Assembly (NCBI GenBank): GCA_035942915.1
Contig: DASZCR010000278.1
Span: forward strand, 1 to 32,681
Length of the DNA stretch: 32,681 nucleotides
DNA from: DASZCR01 sp035942915
GTDB taxonomy: Bacteria; Acidobacteriota; Blastocatellia; Pyrinomonadales; Pyrinomonadaceae
Direction of reading: 5' to 3'
Numbering within the stretch: the first letter of the stretch is position 1; the number at the start of each line of letters is the position of its first letter. The translations under genes were made by a program, and so were the position numbers. Positions 5,641 to 17,082 of the stretch are shown one piece after another. The notes beneath the pieces were generated by a model, which was not told where the DNA came from, made no database searches, and worked only from the letters and a program-made list of their open reading frames with translations.

Positions 5641-8583
5641 TTAGTCTGAACGAACCGGCTCGCGCAGGATAGCATCGGCGGCGTCGGCGGCGATGCGCGC
5701 GGCCTCCGGGTGCGTGTCTGCGAGGCCGCTGATTTGCAGCAGCGACTCGCCCGTGCGCGAGAGCATGCGAAAGAGGTCGCCCTCTTCGGCGCGCGTCTCG
5801 CGCACGAGCGTCTGCCACGTCGCGCCCTGCGCCCAACGCGCGGCCGTCGCCGCCGCTGAAAAGTTAATCTCCGGCGCAGGCTCAATCTCCTGCTGCCACT
5901 CGACCGTCGCCACCTCGTAGGCGATGCGGTCGAACTGTGCGAGCGCGGCGACGAGCGAATCGTCTAGGGACAACTCGCCGTAGTCGCGTTCGGCATCGGA
6001 GGCGAGCGCGGCCATCAGACCTGCGGCGCGCGCCGCGTCGAGCGACGAGAAGAGACCGCGCTCGATGGCTTCGCCGACGAGCAGTGGACGGTCGAGCCGG
6101 AGGTCTGCCAGCCAGCGGCCGCGCTCGGTCACGCGCTCTGCGAAAAAGTCCAGATAGCCGAACTGATGAAGCACGCGCGCGCGCCGTTCAAACGGCTGCC
6201 AGACCTCTGCGCGCAGAGCCTCCGCGCGCCGCTCCATGCGCTCGACCGTCTCGGCTTCGTGGAGCACAGACCAGAGAGCTTCGCGGCAGCGTGCGCGTGC
6301 CGCCTCGTCGTCTCGCCGGTTGCCTCCTGAGAGTTCGTCTATCAAATCGTTAATCAACTCGACGGCATCATGAGCCGGAGCACGCGCATCGCGCAGACGC
6401 GGTTCGGCAAGCGGCGTGGCGCGCCCTGTCGCGACCGCGTTGAAGGCTTCGTCTCGACCGGCCTCGTCGCGCCGGTAATTCTCGGCATAGACGCGGCCGA
6501 TGCGTTCGAGCGCGACCGAGGCGCGCCGCCCGTCCTCGCGCACGCCGACGAGTCCATCGCCCCTCCGCTCGGTGACGAAGACCAGACGACGGCCGCCGCG
6601 ACCGACGCTGACGATGCGACCCGGCACAACCTCCTTATCGAGCCAGCGCATGAGAGCCTCGGCGCGCGTCTGCGGCGCGCCTTCGAGCAGACGCGTGCGC
6701 GCGCTCGCCAGACGCTCAAGGCCGCGCACGGTGTCGGTCGGCAGGTCGCAACCGGCCTCTGTCAGCTTCTCACGCATGCGCCGTTCGGCGTCAGCGCGTT
6801 CGCGCTCCATGCGCGCGAGCAGTTCCACGTCGTCGCGGCGCGCGAAACTGCGCTCGGCAATGTCGCGCACCTGCGCGAACGTCCCGTAGGCGTCGAGCAG
6901 GTTCAGCAGTGTCGTGTAGGTGGCGCGAAACTGGCTCTCAAGCGGTTCCGGCTCGGCGCGCAGGAGCGCCGCCATCCGTTGCGGGTCTTGATGCTGTCCG
7001 GGCGCGGCGACGACGAAGCCGACGCGGTCGCGCCCGCGCCGACCGGCGCGCCCCGTCATCTGCTGCAACTCCGAGACGGTCAACGGACGCCAGCCGCGCC
7101 CCGTCCGCACGTCGATGTTGGTTAAAGCGACGGTGCGCGCAGGGAAGTCGACGCCTGCGGCGACCGTCGCCGTCGCAAAGATGGCGTCGAGCAGACCTGC
7201 GCTCATCAACTTCTCGACGGCCAGCTTCCACGCCGGAAGGTGTCCCGCGTGATGCGAGGCGACGCCGCCGCGCGCGGCCAAGTCCCAGTGTCGATGCCTG
7301 CGTATCTCCGGGTACTGCTCGGCCAGAGCGGCGAGCATCGTGCGTCGCGCGTCGCGCCGCGCGCGTTCGTCGCCGCCACCAACACCGCGCGGCGCAAAGG
7401 CCGCTTCGGCTGCCGCCTCGTCACAACGCCGACGCGTCGGCAGGAAGACGATGGCGGGCAGCAGGTCGTAAGAGCCGAGCGCCGTCAACAGAATCGAAGG
7501 CGGCATCTCCGGCAGACGCGGGCGCGAGGCTGCGCGCTCGCCGCCGCCGAAGCGACGACGCCCGTCGTCCGACGCGCGCCCGCCGCGTGTCGTCTGAAAA
7601 TAGGCGGCAATCTCGCTTGAGAAACGGCCGTGCTCGTCAAGGAGCGGCGCGAGTTGGCCGTCCGGGTAGAGGAAGGCCGCGCGTAAGGGGACGGGACGCG
7701 CGCCGGGACGCGCCACGACGCGGACGCGCGTCGCGCGCACCTCTTCAATCCATCCGGCGAACTCTTCGGCGCGGCCGACCGTCGCCGACAAAAGCAGCAG
7801 ACGCACGCGCGGCGGCGTCAAGATGATGGCCTCCTCCCAGACGTGGCCGCGCTCCTCGTCCGAAAGATAGTGCGCTTCGTCGAAGACGACTAAATCGGCC
7901 TCGACCGCGCGCCCGCCTCTGAGCGCGTCGAAGAGTTGATTGCGGAAGACTTCGGTCGTCCCGACGATGACGGGTGCGTCGGCTCGCTCCTTGCGGTCGC
8001 CCGTCAGGATGCCGACGCGCTCCGCGCCGAACTCGGCCGAAAATTCCTGATACTTCGAGTTGGTGAGAGCCTTCAGAGGCGTCGTGTACCACGCGCGCTT
8101 GCCCTGTTCGAGCAGGCGTCGAATCTCCTCGCGCGCAATCCATGTTTTGCCGCTCCCGGTCGGCGCTGTCACGAGCACGTCTTCATGTTCGAGCGCGGCG
8201 AGGGCTTCGAGTTGGAACGGGTCGGGCTTGAAAGCGGAAGGGGCAGGCGCACCGATGCCTGCGAGCAGTTCGCGTAAGGGGCGCGTGCGCGCCGCACGTC
8301 CGGCCACAGAAGCGACCGCCGCGCTTTCGGCCGCAGATGCCGCGCGGCTCTCGGCCGACGAAGAGGTGCGGCCGGGTCTTCGTCCGCCACGCCCGTCGCC
8401 GCGCCCCCCATCGCCGCGCGCTCCATCGCCGCGCCCTCCGGCACGCGACGCACCCTCGTGCGAAGCGTCCGTGCGCGCGTCGTCTGCGCGTCCGCCGCTG
8501 CGCTTGCGTCCGCCATGCGGGCGTCTGCTGCGCCCGCCGCCACCGCCGCTGCCGCCTCTGCCTGCGCGTGCCATGAGCCGCAT
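5641..8583 (-). CDS. Ski2-like DEAD/DEAH-box helicase with Arg/Gly-rich tail
   Basis: The 980-residue superfamily 2 helicase is of the Ski2/Mtr4/HelY type. Motif I is TAPTGSGKT (about residues 139-147), motif Ia TTPLKALTNSKYQEF, motif II FDEAHYLSDEERGHVWEE (DEAH at 235-238) and motif III LSATV (266-269). The second RecA domain has ASHHAGHLPAWK, TATVAAGVDFPA and motif VI QMTGRAGRRGRD, followed by the family hallmark PLESQFRATYTTLLNLL. A helical C-terminal region of about 350 residues follows. The first 100 residues are low complexity, rich in Arg, Gly, Ala and Ser with RGDG and GGRG units, like RGG-type RNA-binding tails. It probably unwinds RNA in processing or decay; that is inference from family. 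Two starts, 8583 and 8574, are possible. It is divergent from the gene at 8748. Confidence 0.93.
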   Translation of the reverse strand: MRLMARAGRGGSGGGGGRSRRPHGGRKRSGGRADDARTDASHEGASRAGGRGDGARGDGGRGDGRGGRRPGRTSSSAESRAASAAESAAVASVAGRAARTRPLRELLAGIGAPAPSAFKPDPFQLEALAALEHEDVLVTAPTGSGKTWIAREEIRRLLEQGKRAWYTTPLKALTNSKYQEFSAEFGAERVGILTGDRKERADAPVIVGTTEVFRNQLFDALRGGRAVEADLVVFDEAHYLSDEERGHVWEEAIILTPPRVRLLLLSATVGRAEEFAGWIEEVRATRVRVVARPGARPVPLRAAFLYPDGQLAPLLDEHGRFSSEIAAYFQTTRGGRASDDGRRRFGGGERAASRPRLPEMPPSILLTALGSYDLLPAIVFLPTRRRCDEAAAEAAFAPRGVGGGDERARRDARRTMLAALAEQYPEIRRHRHWDLAARGGVASHHAGHLPAWKLAVEKLMSAGLLDAIFATATVAAGVDFPARTVALTNIDVRTGRGWRPLTVSELQQMTGRAGRRGRDRVGFVVAAPGQHQDPQRMAALLRAEPEPLESQFRATYTTLLNLLDAYGTFAQVRDIAERSFARRDDVELLARMERERADAERRMREKLTEAGCDLPTDTVRGLERLASARTRLLEGAPQTRAEALMRWLDKEVVPGRIVSVGRGGRRLVFVTERRGDGLVGVREDGRRASVALERIGRVYAENYRRDEAGRDEAFNAVATGRATPLAEPRLRDARAPAHDAVELINDLIDELSGGNRRDDEAARARCREALWSVLHEAETVERMERRAEALRAEVWQPFERRARVLHQFGYLDFFAERVTERGRWLADLRLDRPLLVGEAIERGLFSSLDAARAAGLMAALASDAERDYGELSLDDSLVAALAQFDRIAYEVATVEWQQEIEPAPEINFSAAATAARWAQGATWQTLVRETRAEEGDLFRMLSRTGESLLQISGLADTHPEAARIAADAADAILREPVRSD

Positions 8584-8747
8584 TTTAACTCAGCGGCTTT
8601 GTTAAAACGGGGCGCAAGGTGTTAACTTTTATGTGTCGGTTCACAACGCCCGACGCGCCCCCTGCGTCTAAGTTTTTGCGGATGGCGGCGGCCTCCGAGT
8701 CGGCCTTTCCGGCCTGCGGTCGCCGAAGCAGAGCGCAACGGTGAAAC

Positions 8748-9806
8748 ATGGCAGAGTTGTTCGACGATTTCGAGATTAACCGCAAGCCGCGTTGGCCGCG
8801 TCTGGTGCGTGCGCTTGCCGCCTCGCTCATCCTTCACGGGCTGATGGTCGCCTTCGTCGCTTTCGCGCCGACCGTCCGCGCCGCCTTCGTCCTGATGGGC
8901 ATGGCTTCCGAAGCCGATTACGTCGATGAAGACTACACGCTCGGCGAGATACGCGAGCGCGCCACCATCATCAAGTTCTCAGACCCGCACGAGAAGCTCT
9001 ACTATCCGCCCGGCTACTTCGAGGTCAATTCGCCGACCGCACCCAATGCCGAAGTTGTAGCGGAAGCGCGCGTCGAACCGCAGCCGACGCCCGTCCGCCC
9101 GAAACCGACGCCGACGCCCGCCGCGACGCCTGAGCCTACCGCCTCGCCCGAAGCGGTCGCGAGCGCCGACCAAGACGCCAGTCCTCTGACGCCGGAGGAG
9201 CAGAAAGCTCAGGAGGAGAAGGACAAGCGCGCCGCGCTCGACCAGATGGCCGAGCAGAACAAGACCAAACTTCCGCCGAGGATTAATGGCAAGCCCTTCA
9301 AAGACCTCCTCGCCAAGTGGTACGAGCGCAAAGATGAACTGAACCTCAACGGCACGGTCAACATCACGCTCGAAGCAGACCGCGAGGCCGACGGCACGCT
9401 CGTCAACATGGTGATGACCGGAGGCTCTGCCAGCGACCCCCTCATGAAGGAGATTGCCAAAGACGTGGTCGCCGCCCTCAGTGCCTCGCGCGCGCTCGCC
9501 TTCCTCGAAGGCGCGCGTCACCTGAAGATGACTCTCACGCTCGACCAGCGTAAACTGGCTGTCGTCGCCGACACCTCCGTCGAGTCGGCCGACAAGGCGA
9601 GCGCGATGGCGAACGTCTACAGTCTCGGCATCACCTATCAACGCTACAAGACAAGCGGGAAGGACGAAGGCGAGGTCTGGAAGAACACGCGCGTCCGCTC
9701 GCAGGGCAACCAGATTCTCATCAGCTTCGAGATGCCGCGCGAGACGGCCGGGACGCTGCTTGCCAAGCAAGTCCCGACGACCAAACAGCAGGACGCCAAC
9801 AAGTAG
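8748..9806 (+). CDS. TonB-like anchored envelope protein (first of tandem paralogs)
   Basis: The 352-residue protein has a short cytosolic N-terminus, one membrane segment (about residues 19-41, RLVRALAASLILHGLMVAF), a periplasmic region and a Pro/Thr-rich stretch (about 111-134, PQPTPVRPKPTPTPAATPEP). A charged coiled-coil-like helix (150-175) follows, then a C-terminal alpha/beta region. The layout of anchor, proline-rich spanner and C-terminal domain is that of TonB/TolA-type proteins. The segment NGTVNITLEADREADGTLVN resembles the start of a TonB_C-like domain, but the region is longer than usual and I cannot confirm the family. The C-terminal 150 residues are clearly paralogous to those of the next gene. 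The start has only a weak GGTGA ribosome-binding site. No ExbB/ExbD genes are nearby. Confidence 0.75.
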   Translation: MAELFDDFEINRKPRWPRLVRALAASLILHGLMVAFVAFAPTVRAAFVLMGMASEADYVDEDYTLGEIRERATIIKFSDPHEKLYYPPGYFEVNSPTAPNAEVVAEARVEPQPTPVRPKPTPTPAATPEPTASPEAVASADQDASPLTPEEQKAQEEKDKRAALDQMAEQNKTKLPPRINGKPFKDLLAKWYERKDELNLNGTVNITLEADREADGTLVNMVMTGGSASDPLMKEIAKDVVAALSASRALAFLEGARHLKMTLTLDQRKLAVVADTSVESADKASAMANVYSLGITYQRYKTSGKDEGEVWKNTRVRSQGNQILISFEMPRETAGTLLAKQVPTTKQQDANK

Positions 9807-10546
9807 TGCGAAAGAGATTGATGCTCGACCAACTGCGGACAAAAACTCTGCACGCGCGCGGCGCGCGACGCGTCTCGGCTTACGCCGGTGCGCTGGTGCG
9901 CTACGTCGTCCTCGGCGCGGTCGCTTTGAGCGTCCTGCCCGCGCAGGCTTTCGCCGCGCTGCCTCTGCTGCTCGCCGCACGCGCGCAGGACGACGCTCCC
10001 ACAGGCGGCGCGACCGCACCGCCCGCGCCCCTCGCGCTTAACGCGCGCCCGCTGCATCAACTGCTCGACAAGGCGAAGCGTCTCAGAGACGAAGGCGCGT
10101 TCGACCTCAGCCGCACCATCGAACTCTCTTTCGACGCCGACCTTAACGAAGAAGGCTCGCTCACGAACGTCTCGCCCGTCACGGCCGCGCCCGACCTGCC
10201 GCGCCTCAGAGAGTTGGGCGAAGATATCGTCTCCGCGCTGAGCGAGAGCCACCTGCTCGCTGCGCTCAAGGGCGCGCAACACCTGCGCGTCGCCTTGCGT
10301 CTCGACGCCGCGCAACTGACGGCGAGTCTGACGGCCGACACCGCATCCGACCAACACGCCGCGCAGATGGCGCGCGGCTTCGACACGCTCTTCAGGATAG
10401 CGCAACACACCAACAAAGGCCGCGACGTGGCCGCCGTCTACAACGGCATGACGGCCTCTGCCAGCGGCAAGCAACTGGCCTTCCGCCTTGAGATGTCTCG
10501 GCAGGACGCCGGAAACCTGCTCCTCAGACAAATCACGCCCAACTAG
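9806..10546 (+). CDS. Secreted paralog of the preceding TonB-like protein
   Basis: The frame begins with GTG at 9806, overlapping the preceding TAG by one base; an ATG at 9821 with AAGAGA five bases upstream is an equally good start. The 246-residue product has a basic N-terminus and a hydrophobic segment ending in PAQAFAALP, consistent with a signal peptide or anchor. The rest aligns by eye with the C-terminal half of the upstream gene: EDIVSALSESHLLAALKGAQ against KDVVAALSASRALAFLEGAR, and LEMSRQDAGNLLLRQ against FEMPRETAGTLLAKQ. The proline-rich spanner is absent. The pair arose by tandem duplication and is probably cotranscribed. Function is unknown; a periplasmic partner of the anchored paralog is a reasonable guess. 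Confidence 0.75.
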   Translation: MRKRLMLDQLRTKTLHARGARRVSAYAGALVRYVVLGAVALSVLPAQAFAALPLLLAARAQDDAPTGGATAPPAPLALNARPLHQLLDKAKRLRDEGAFDLSRTIELSFDADLNEEGSLTNVSPVTAAPDLPRLRELGEDIVSALSESHLLAALKGAQHLRVALRLDAAQLTASLTADTASDQHAAQMARGFDTLFRIAQHTNKGRDVAAVYNGMTASASGKQLAFRLEMSRQDAGNLLLRQITPN

Positions 10547-10599
10547 ACTTCAGCGCACGGTCGGCGCGTCCCTTCAGAAAGCCTCAATCTGAAGCGCGC

Positions 10600-10628
10600 T
10601 TGCCTCTCACATATCGCTCCCGTACAAT
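10600..10628 (+). promoter_or_regulatory. Likely sigma70-type promoter of secA
   Basis: TTGCCT (10600-10605) and TACAAT (10623-10628) are separated by exactly 17 bases. This predicts a leader of about 100 bases before secA. SecA leaders carry secretion-responsive control in some bacteria; nothing comparable is evident here. Confidence 0.5.
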
Positions 10629-10734
10629 CACACGTTGCGCAACTTTCAGCGCCAGATGACGTGTCCGCCAGCGGTTCTCGCAAGAGGCTTTCGAGCCGCG
10701 TTTTGTCCGTTTCCGCACGGGGTCAGTGAAAGCA

Positions 10735-13497
<2,763 letters not shown>

Positions 13498-13522
13498 GAC
13501 GGCTGCACGAATCGCAGTCGTC
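13498..13522 (+). other. Small hairpin directly after secA
   Basis: GACGGCTGC and GCAGTCGTC pair (one G-U) around a 7-base loop, starting at the first base after the secA stop. No T run follows, so it is a 3'-end stabilising hairpin at best. A short (AGT)n microsatellite follows at about 13535-13554. Confidence 0.3.
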
Positions 13523-13678
13523 GCCGCCGCCGCAGCAGTAGTAGTAGTAGTAGTCCGCCGCACTGAAGATTCAATCCGCCGGAAGCGCGGCGCGGGAAGA
13601 CTCGCACGCCCGCGCCACGCTCCCGACGGATGCGCGTCTCACCCCGCCGCGCCTCGCAACGCCGCACAGGAGTTCCAG

Positions 13679-14518
13679 ATGGTTCGCACACGCCGCACAC
13701 CTCTCCCGACCTTCTTCGTCACGCTGTCGTTCGTCGCGCTCTGCTGTCTCGCGCCGTCTGCGGCGGCAGCGCAATCGCGCGCGGCGCGCCAGTCGCCATC
13801 AACGCAGCCCTCCTCTTCATCACCGGCAAACGACGGAGAGGCGGAAAGTTTGCGACTGATAGAGAAGGGCGAGCAGGAGGCAGACGAGTTGTTGCGTAAG
13901 GGCGCGGAGTTGCGTCGTCAGGGTGAGACGGCCGCCGCGCTGAAGGCTTACGAACAGGCCGTGAAGGGCTACGTCAAAGTCTACCTGCGAGAGACCGCAG
14001 GCTCCAACATGCCTCTGCGGCCTGACGCGACGGCCGAAGACCGCGCCAACTTCCGACGAAGTTTGAGTGCGGTCTTGACGAAAGCGGCCGAGAGCGTCGA
14101 TGGGTATCTCGCGCTCGGCGGGACGGGCATCGGCTTTGTGCCTGACGAGGACGCGCGCGGCGGTCTGAAACAGTTGGAAGCGTTGCGGGCGCACGCACGC
14201 CTCTTGAACGAAACGGATGCGAGCCGCGCGGCCTACTGGCCGAACGAGGTCGAACGTAAGGCCAGAATCATCTCCAAGCGCGAGCCGATGTTTACTGAGG
14301 AAGCGCGGCAGGAACGGGTCAACGGCACGGTCGTCCTCCGCATGGTTCTGATGCCGGACGGCAAGGTCTCGCACATCCTCATCCTCAAGGGGCTACCGGC
14401 CGGACTCTCCGAAGAGGCCATCGAGGCCGCGAGCCAAATGCGCTTCGAGCCGGCCATCAAAGACGGTCGCCCCGTCGCGCAGTTCATCACCATCTCCTAC
14501 GGTTTCCGAACCTACTGA
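13679..14518 (+). CDS. Secreted protein with C-terminal TonB_C domain
   Basis: The ATG at 13679 has AGGAG seven bases upstream. The 279-residue product has a signal peptide ([23 protein letters not shown]), a Ser/Pro-rich linker and a helical stretch resembling one TPR-like unit ([32 protein letters not shown]). A middle domain follows, then a TonB C-terminal domain at about 197-279 ([56 protein letters not shown]). Canonical TonB is anchored by an N-terminal helix and has a proline-rich spanner; here a cleavable signal replaces both, so classical energy transduction is doubtful. The stop overlaps the next gene's ATG (TGATG), indicating translational coupling to a protein with the same final domain. 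Confidence 0.88.
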   Translation: MVRTRRTPLPTFFVTLSFVALCCLAPSAAAAQSRAARQSPSTQPSSSSPANDGEAESLRLIEKGEQEADELLRKGAELRRQGETAAALKAYEQAVKGYVKVYLRETAGSNMPLRPDATAEDRANFRRSLSAVLTKAAESVDGYLALGGTGIGFVPDEDARGGLKQLEALRAHARLLNETDASRAAYWPNEVERKARIISKREPMFTEEARQERVNGTVVLRMVLMPDGKVSHILILKGLPAGLSEEAIEAASQMRFEPAIKDGRPVAQFITISYGFRTY

Positions 14519-15699
14519 TGAGAAACAGCCTCCTCACTATCAAACGTCAGACAGAGGCGCGTCGCACATCGCCCGACGCGCGTCTCGCTGCTCTCGGTCT
14601 CTGCGTCTATCTGTTCACCGCGCAGGCGGTCGCGCCGCGCGCACAGACTCAGACGCCGAATGCCGCCGCTCCTGCTTCCGTGCAAACGTCGACGGTCGCG
14701 CCGGGAAGCGCCGAGCGCGAGCGCGGCATGGCGCTCTATCAACGCGGCGACGCGGCCGGAGCGGTCGCAGCCCTGCGCGACGCCGTCAAGGCCAACGAGC
14801 GCGACGCCGTCGCGTGGTACTACCTCGGTCTTGCGCTCAGGAGCACGGGCGTCAGGACGGAGGCGCGCACGGCCTTTGAGAAGGCGCTGCGCGCAGATTC
14901 GCGTCTCACGCAGGCGCGCATCAGTCTGGCTACCATGCTGCTCGAAGCGGACAAGGCGAGCGAGGTCGAACGCGAGGCCAAGCGCGTGCTCGAACGCGAA
15001 CGCGACAACCCGGACGCACAAACGCTCATCGGCCTCATCCGCCTGCGCGACGACAAGGCCGAAGCCGCGCTCAAGTCGGCCGACGACGCGCTCGGAAAAG
15101 CTCCCGGTCATGCCTCCGCGTTGCTGCTCAAGGGGCGCGCTCTGCTTCACCTCTACGGCAAAACCCATTACGCACTGCGAACCCAACACACGCTCAGCCC
15201 ACAGGCGAGCGAAGATGAACGCCGCAAGGTGGACGAACTTATCGAATCAGAGACTTCCGCGCTCAGGTCACAGATGAATGAGGTCGCAGGGCAGATGGAG
15301 CGCGTCGGCGGGCAAGAGACTGCCGACTCCGCGATGTGGCGCGAGGTCTCGGAGTCTCTACGCTTTTACAGCCGGCCGCTCGAAGGCAGGCGCACCTCCG
15401 TCGCAAGCTTAGACCCGGCGGCGCGTGCACAGGTGCAAAAGGCTGTGATTCGCTTCAAGCCCGAACCCGGCTACACGGAGGACGCGCGCGCCAAGTGCAT
15501 GAAGGGCACTGTCAGCCTCAGGTTGGCCGCCGCCGCCGACGGCACGGTCAAGTACATGCTGCCCTACAAGACGCTTGGGCGCGGCCTCACTTGGAGGGCG
15601 TTGGAGGCCGCACGCGCCATCAAGTTCACGCCTGCGAGCAGAGACGGACAGCCCATCTCGCAGTGGATTATCGTCGAGTACAACTTCAACTGCTATTAG
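14518..15699 (+). CDS. Secreted TPR protein with C-terminal TonB_C domain
   Basis: The gene starts inside the preceding stop codon (TGATG, ATG at 14518), so the two are coupled. The 393-residue protein has a basic N-terminus with a hydrophobic segment (LAALGLCVYLFTAQAVAPRAQ) acting as signal or anchor. Tetratricopeptide repeats occupy about residues 64-215 (ERGMALYQRGDAAGAVAALR, WYYLGLALRSTGVRTEARTA, AFEKALRADSRL), then a helical linker. A TonB_C-like domain fills about the last 90 residues (PEPGYTEDARAKCMKGTVSL, LEAARAIKFTPASRDGQPIS, QWIIVEYNFN). It has two cysteines in the C-terminal domain that might pair in the periplasm. TPR plus TonB_C suggests a periplasmic or outer-membrane-associated scaffold. 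The precise role is unknown. Confidence 0.88.
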   Translation: MRNSLLTIKRQTEARRTSPDARLAALGLCVYLFTAQAVAPRAQTQTPNAAAPASVQTSTVAPGSAERERGMALYQRGDAAGAVAALRDAVKANERDAVAWYYLGLALRSTGVRTEARTAFEKALRADSRLTQARISLATMLLEADKASEVEREAKRVLERERDNPDAQTLIGLIRLRDDKAEAALKSADDALGKAPGHASALLLKGRALLHLYGKTHYALRTQHTLSPQASEDERRKVDELIESETSALRSQMNEVAGQMERVGGQETADSAMWREVSESLRFYSRPLEGRRTSVASLDPAARAQVQKAVIRFKPEPGYTEDARAKCMKGTVSLRLAAAADGTVKYMLPYKTLGRGLTWRALEAARAIKFTPASRDGQPISQWIIVEYNFNCY

Positions 15700-15730
15700 G
15701 CCGACACACGGCCGCACAGATTCCTGAACT

Positions 15731-16948
15731 ATGAGCGCGAACACCACTTCGACCAATCCTATCGTGCAGGCCATCCTCAACGGCACGGCACCGCCGCAGG
15801 CGTGCATGGCGGCCGCGCGCGGAATGTTGCCGCTCGCGCAGGAGGAGATGCTCGAAGTCCTCGTCGCGCTGCGCACGAACGCCGACGAGAACGTGGCACG
15901 CGCGGCCGAAGCGACCCTTGAAGAACAGGAATCGGACGCGCTGCTCGGCGTCGCCTCGGCGGCGGACGCGCCGACCGCCGTCCTCGCATATCTGGCCGGA
16001 CGCGCCAGCCTCGCGGCCAACGTGCAGGACGCCATCGCGCTCAACCCGCGCACGCCCGACGCCTCGATGGCGACACTCGCGGCGACGACGACGGAAGGCC
16101 GCGTCCTCGAAACCATCTCGCTCAACCAGCAACGTCTGATTCGCGCGCCCGCCATCATCGACGCCGTGCTGGCGAACCCTGCGCGCACGCCTGAAGCCGA
16201 GCGCCGCGTGCGCGAAACTCAGCGCGAGTTTTTCGAGAAGGAGCGCGGCGCGCGGCAGGTGGCCGAAGAGATGCGTGCGCGCGGCATGACGGCCGCCGCA
16301 GAGTTCTTCGACACGGCCGAATCGGTTGCGGGCGACTCTCCGTTGCTCGACGCCGAAGACGCGTGGCTCATCGCCGAGCACATCGAAGTCTCCGACGCGG
16401 ACATTGACGATTCCTGGCTTCCGCTCGAACGCTTCGAGGAACTGTTCGAGGAGTCGGAGGAGCAACGGATTGCCAACGCCGAGCGCGTTATCTCCGAATC
16501 GCGCGCCGACATGTCGGGCGAAATCGCGCCCGAACGCGTCTCGCTCATCCGCCGCATCATGTTCATGAAGATTAAAGACCGTATCAAACTCGGCATGAAG
16601 GGCGACCGCGAAGCACGCGCGATTCTCATCCGCGACGCCAACAAGGTCGTCTCTACGGCGGTCATTCACAATCCGCGCATCACAGACCAGGAGATTGAAG
16701 GCATCTCCGCGATGCGGACGGTCTCCGACGAAGTCCTGCGTCTCATCGCGCTCAACCGCGCATGGGCGCGCTCATACCCCGTCATTCATAATCTCGCGCG
16801 CAACCCGCGCACGCCCATCGCCACCGCGATGAGCATCCTCCCGCGCCTCTACACCAAAGACCTCAAGACGCTCTCCCAAAACCGCAACGTCTCCGAAACA
16901 GTCCGCCGCCAGGCCGCACGCCTCTCAACCGCGCGCGGTGGACAGTAA
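15731..16948 (+). CDS. Conserved-looking helical protein of unknown function, 405 residues
   Basis: I do not recognise a named function. The product is soluble and almost entirely helical. It carries repeated ALNPRTPDASMATLA, VLANPARTPEAE, VIHNPRITDQEIEGI and NLARNPRTPIATAMSIL elements, that is, a recurring N-P-R-[TI]-[PT] turn opening a helix about every 35-70 residues in places. This looks like a HEAT/ARM-type solenoid. Between the two repeat blocks is a strongly acidic segment (DADIDDSWLPLERFEELFEE). The C-terminal third has a basic part (RRIMFMKIKDRIKLGMKGD). No good Shine-Dalgarno sequence precedes the ATG at 15731. It follows the TonB_C pair by 31 bases and may be in their operon. It is followed immediately by a dispersed hairpin repeat. 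Confidence 0.8.
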   Translation: MSANTTSTNPIVQAILNGTAPPQACMAAARGMLPLAQEEMLEVLVALRTNADENVARAAEATLEEQESDALLGVASAADAPTAVLAYLAGRASLAANVQDAIALNPRTPDASMATLAATTTEGRVLETISLNQQRLIRAPAIIDAVLANPARTPEAERRVRETQREFFEKERGARQVAEEMRARGMTAAAEFFDTAESVAGDSPLLDAEDAWLIAEHIEVSDADIDDSWLPLERFEELFEESEEQRIANAERVISESRADMSGEIAPERVSLIRRIMFMKIKDRIKLGMKGDREARAILIRDANKVVSTAVIHNPRITDQEIEGISAMRTVSDEVLRLIALNRAWARSYPVIHNLARNPRTPIATAMSILPRLYTKDLKTLSQNRNVSETVRRQAARLSTARGGQ

Positions 16949-16952
16949 AAGC

Positions 16953-17078
16953 AGTGATGGGTGATAGGTGATAGGTGATAGGAAGGGAGTGATGGGTGAT
17001 AAGTGATAGGTGATAAGAATAAGACAGGCTTTCTCCTATCACCTATCACTTATCACCCATCACTTATCACCCATCACT
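16953..17078. repeat. Dispersed GTGATAG hairpin repeat, copy 3
   Basis: This is the longest copy with a perfect palindromic logic: GTGATGGGTGATAGG units, then AGTGATGGGTGATAAGTGATAGG, the core AAGACAGGCTTTCT, and the inverted CCTATCACCTATCACTTATCACC units. It fills the whole space between the convergent genes ending at 16948 (+) and 17083 (-), so it may serve as a two-way terminator. Confidence 0.85.
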
Positions 17079-17082
17079 GCTC

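Noticed and set aside
13535..13554. (AGT)n trinucleotide run as a regulatory or phase-variable element
   Set aside because: It is short, intergenic, more than 120 bases before the next start, and not placed between promoter elements I can see.
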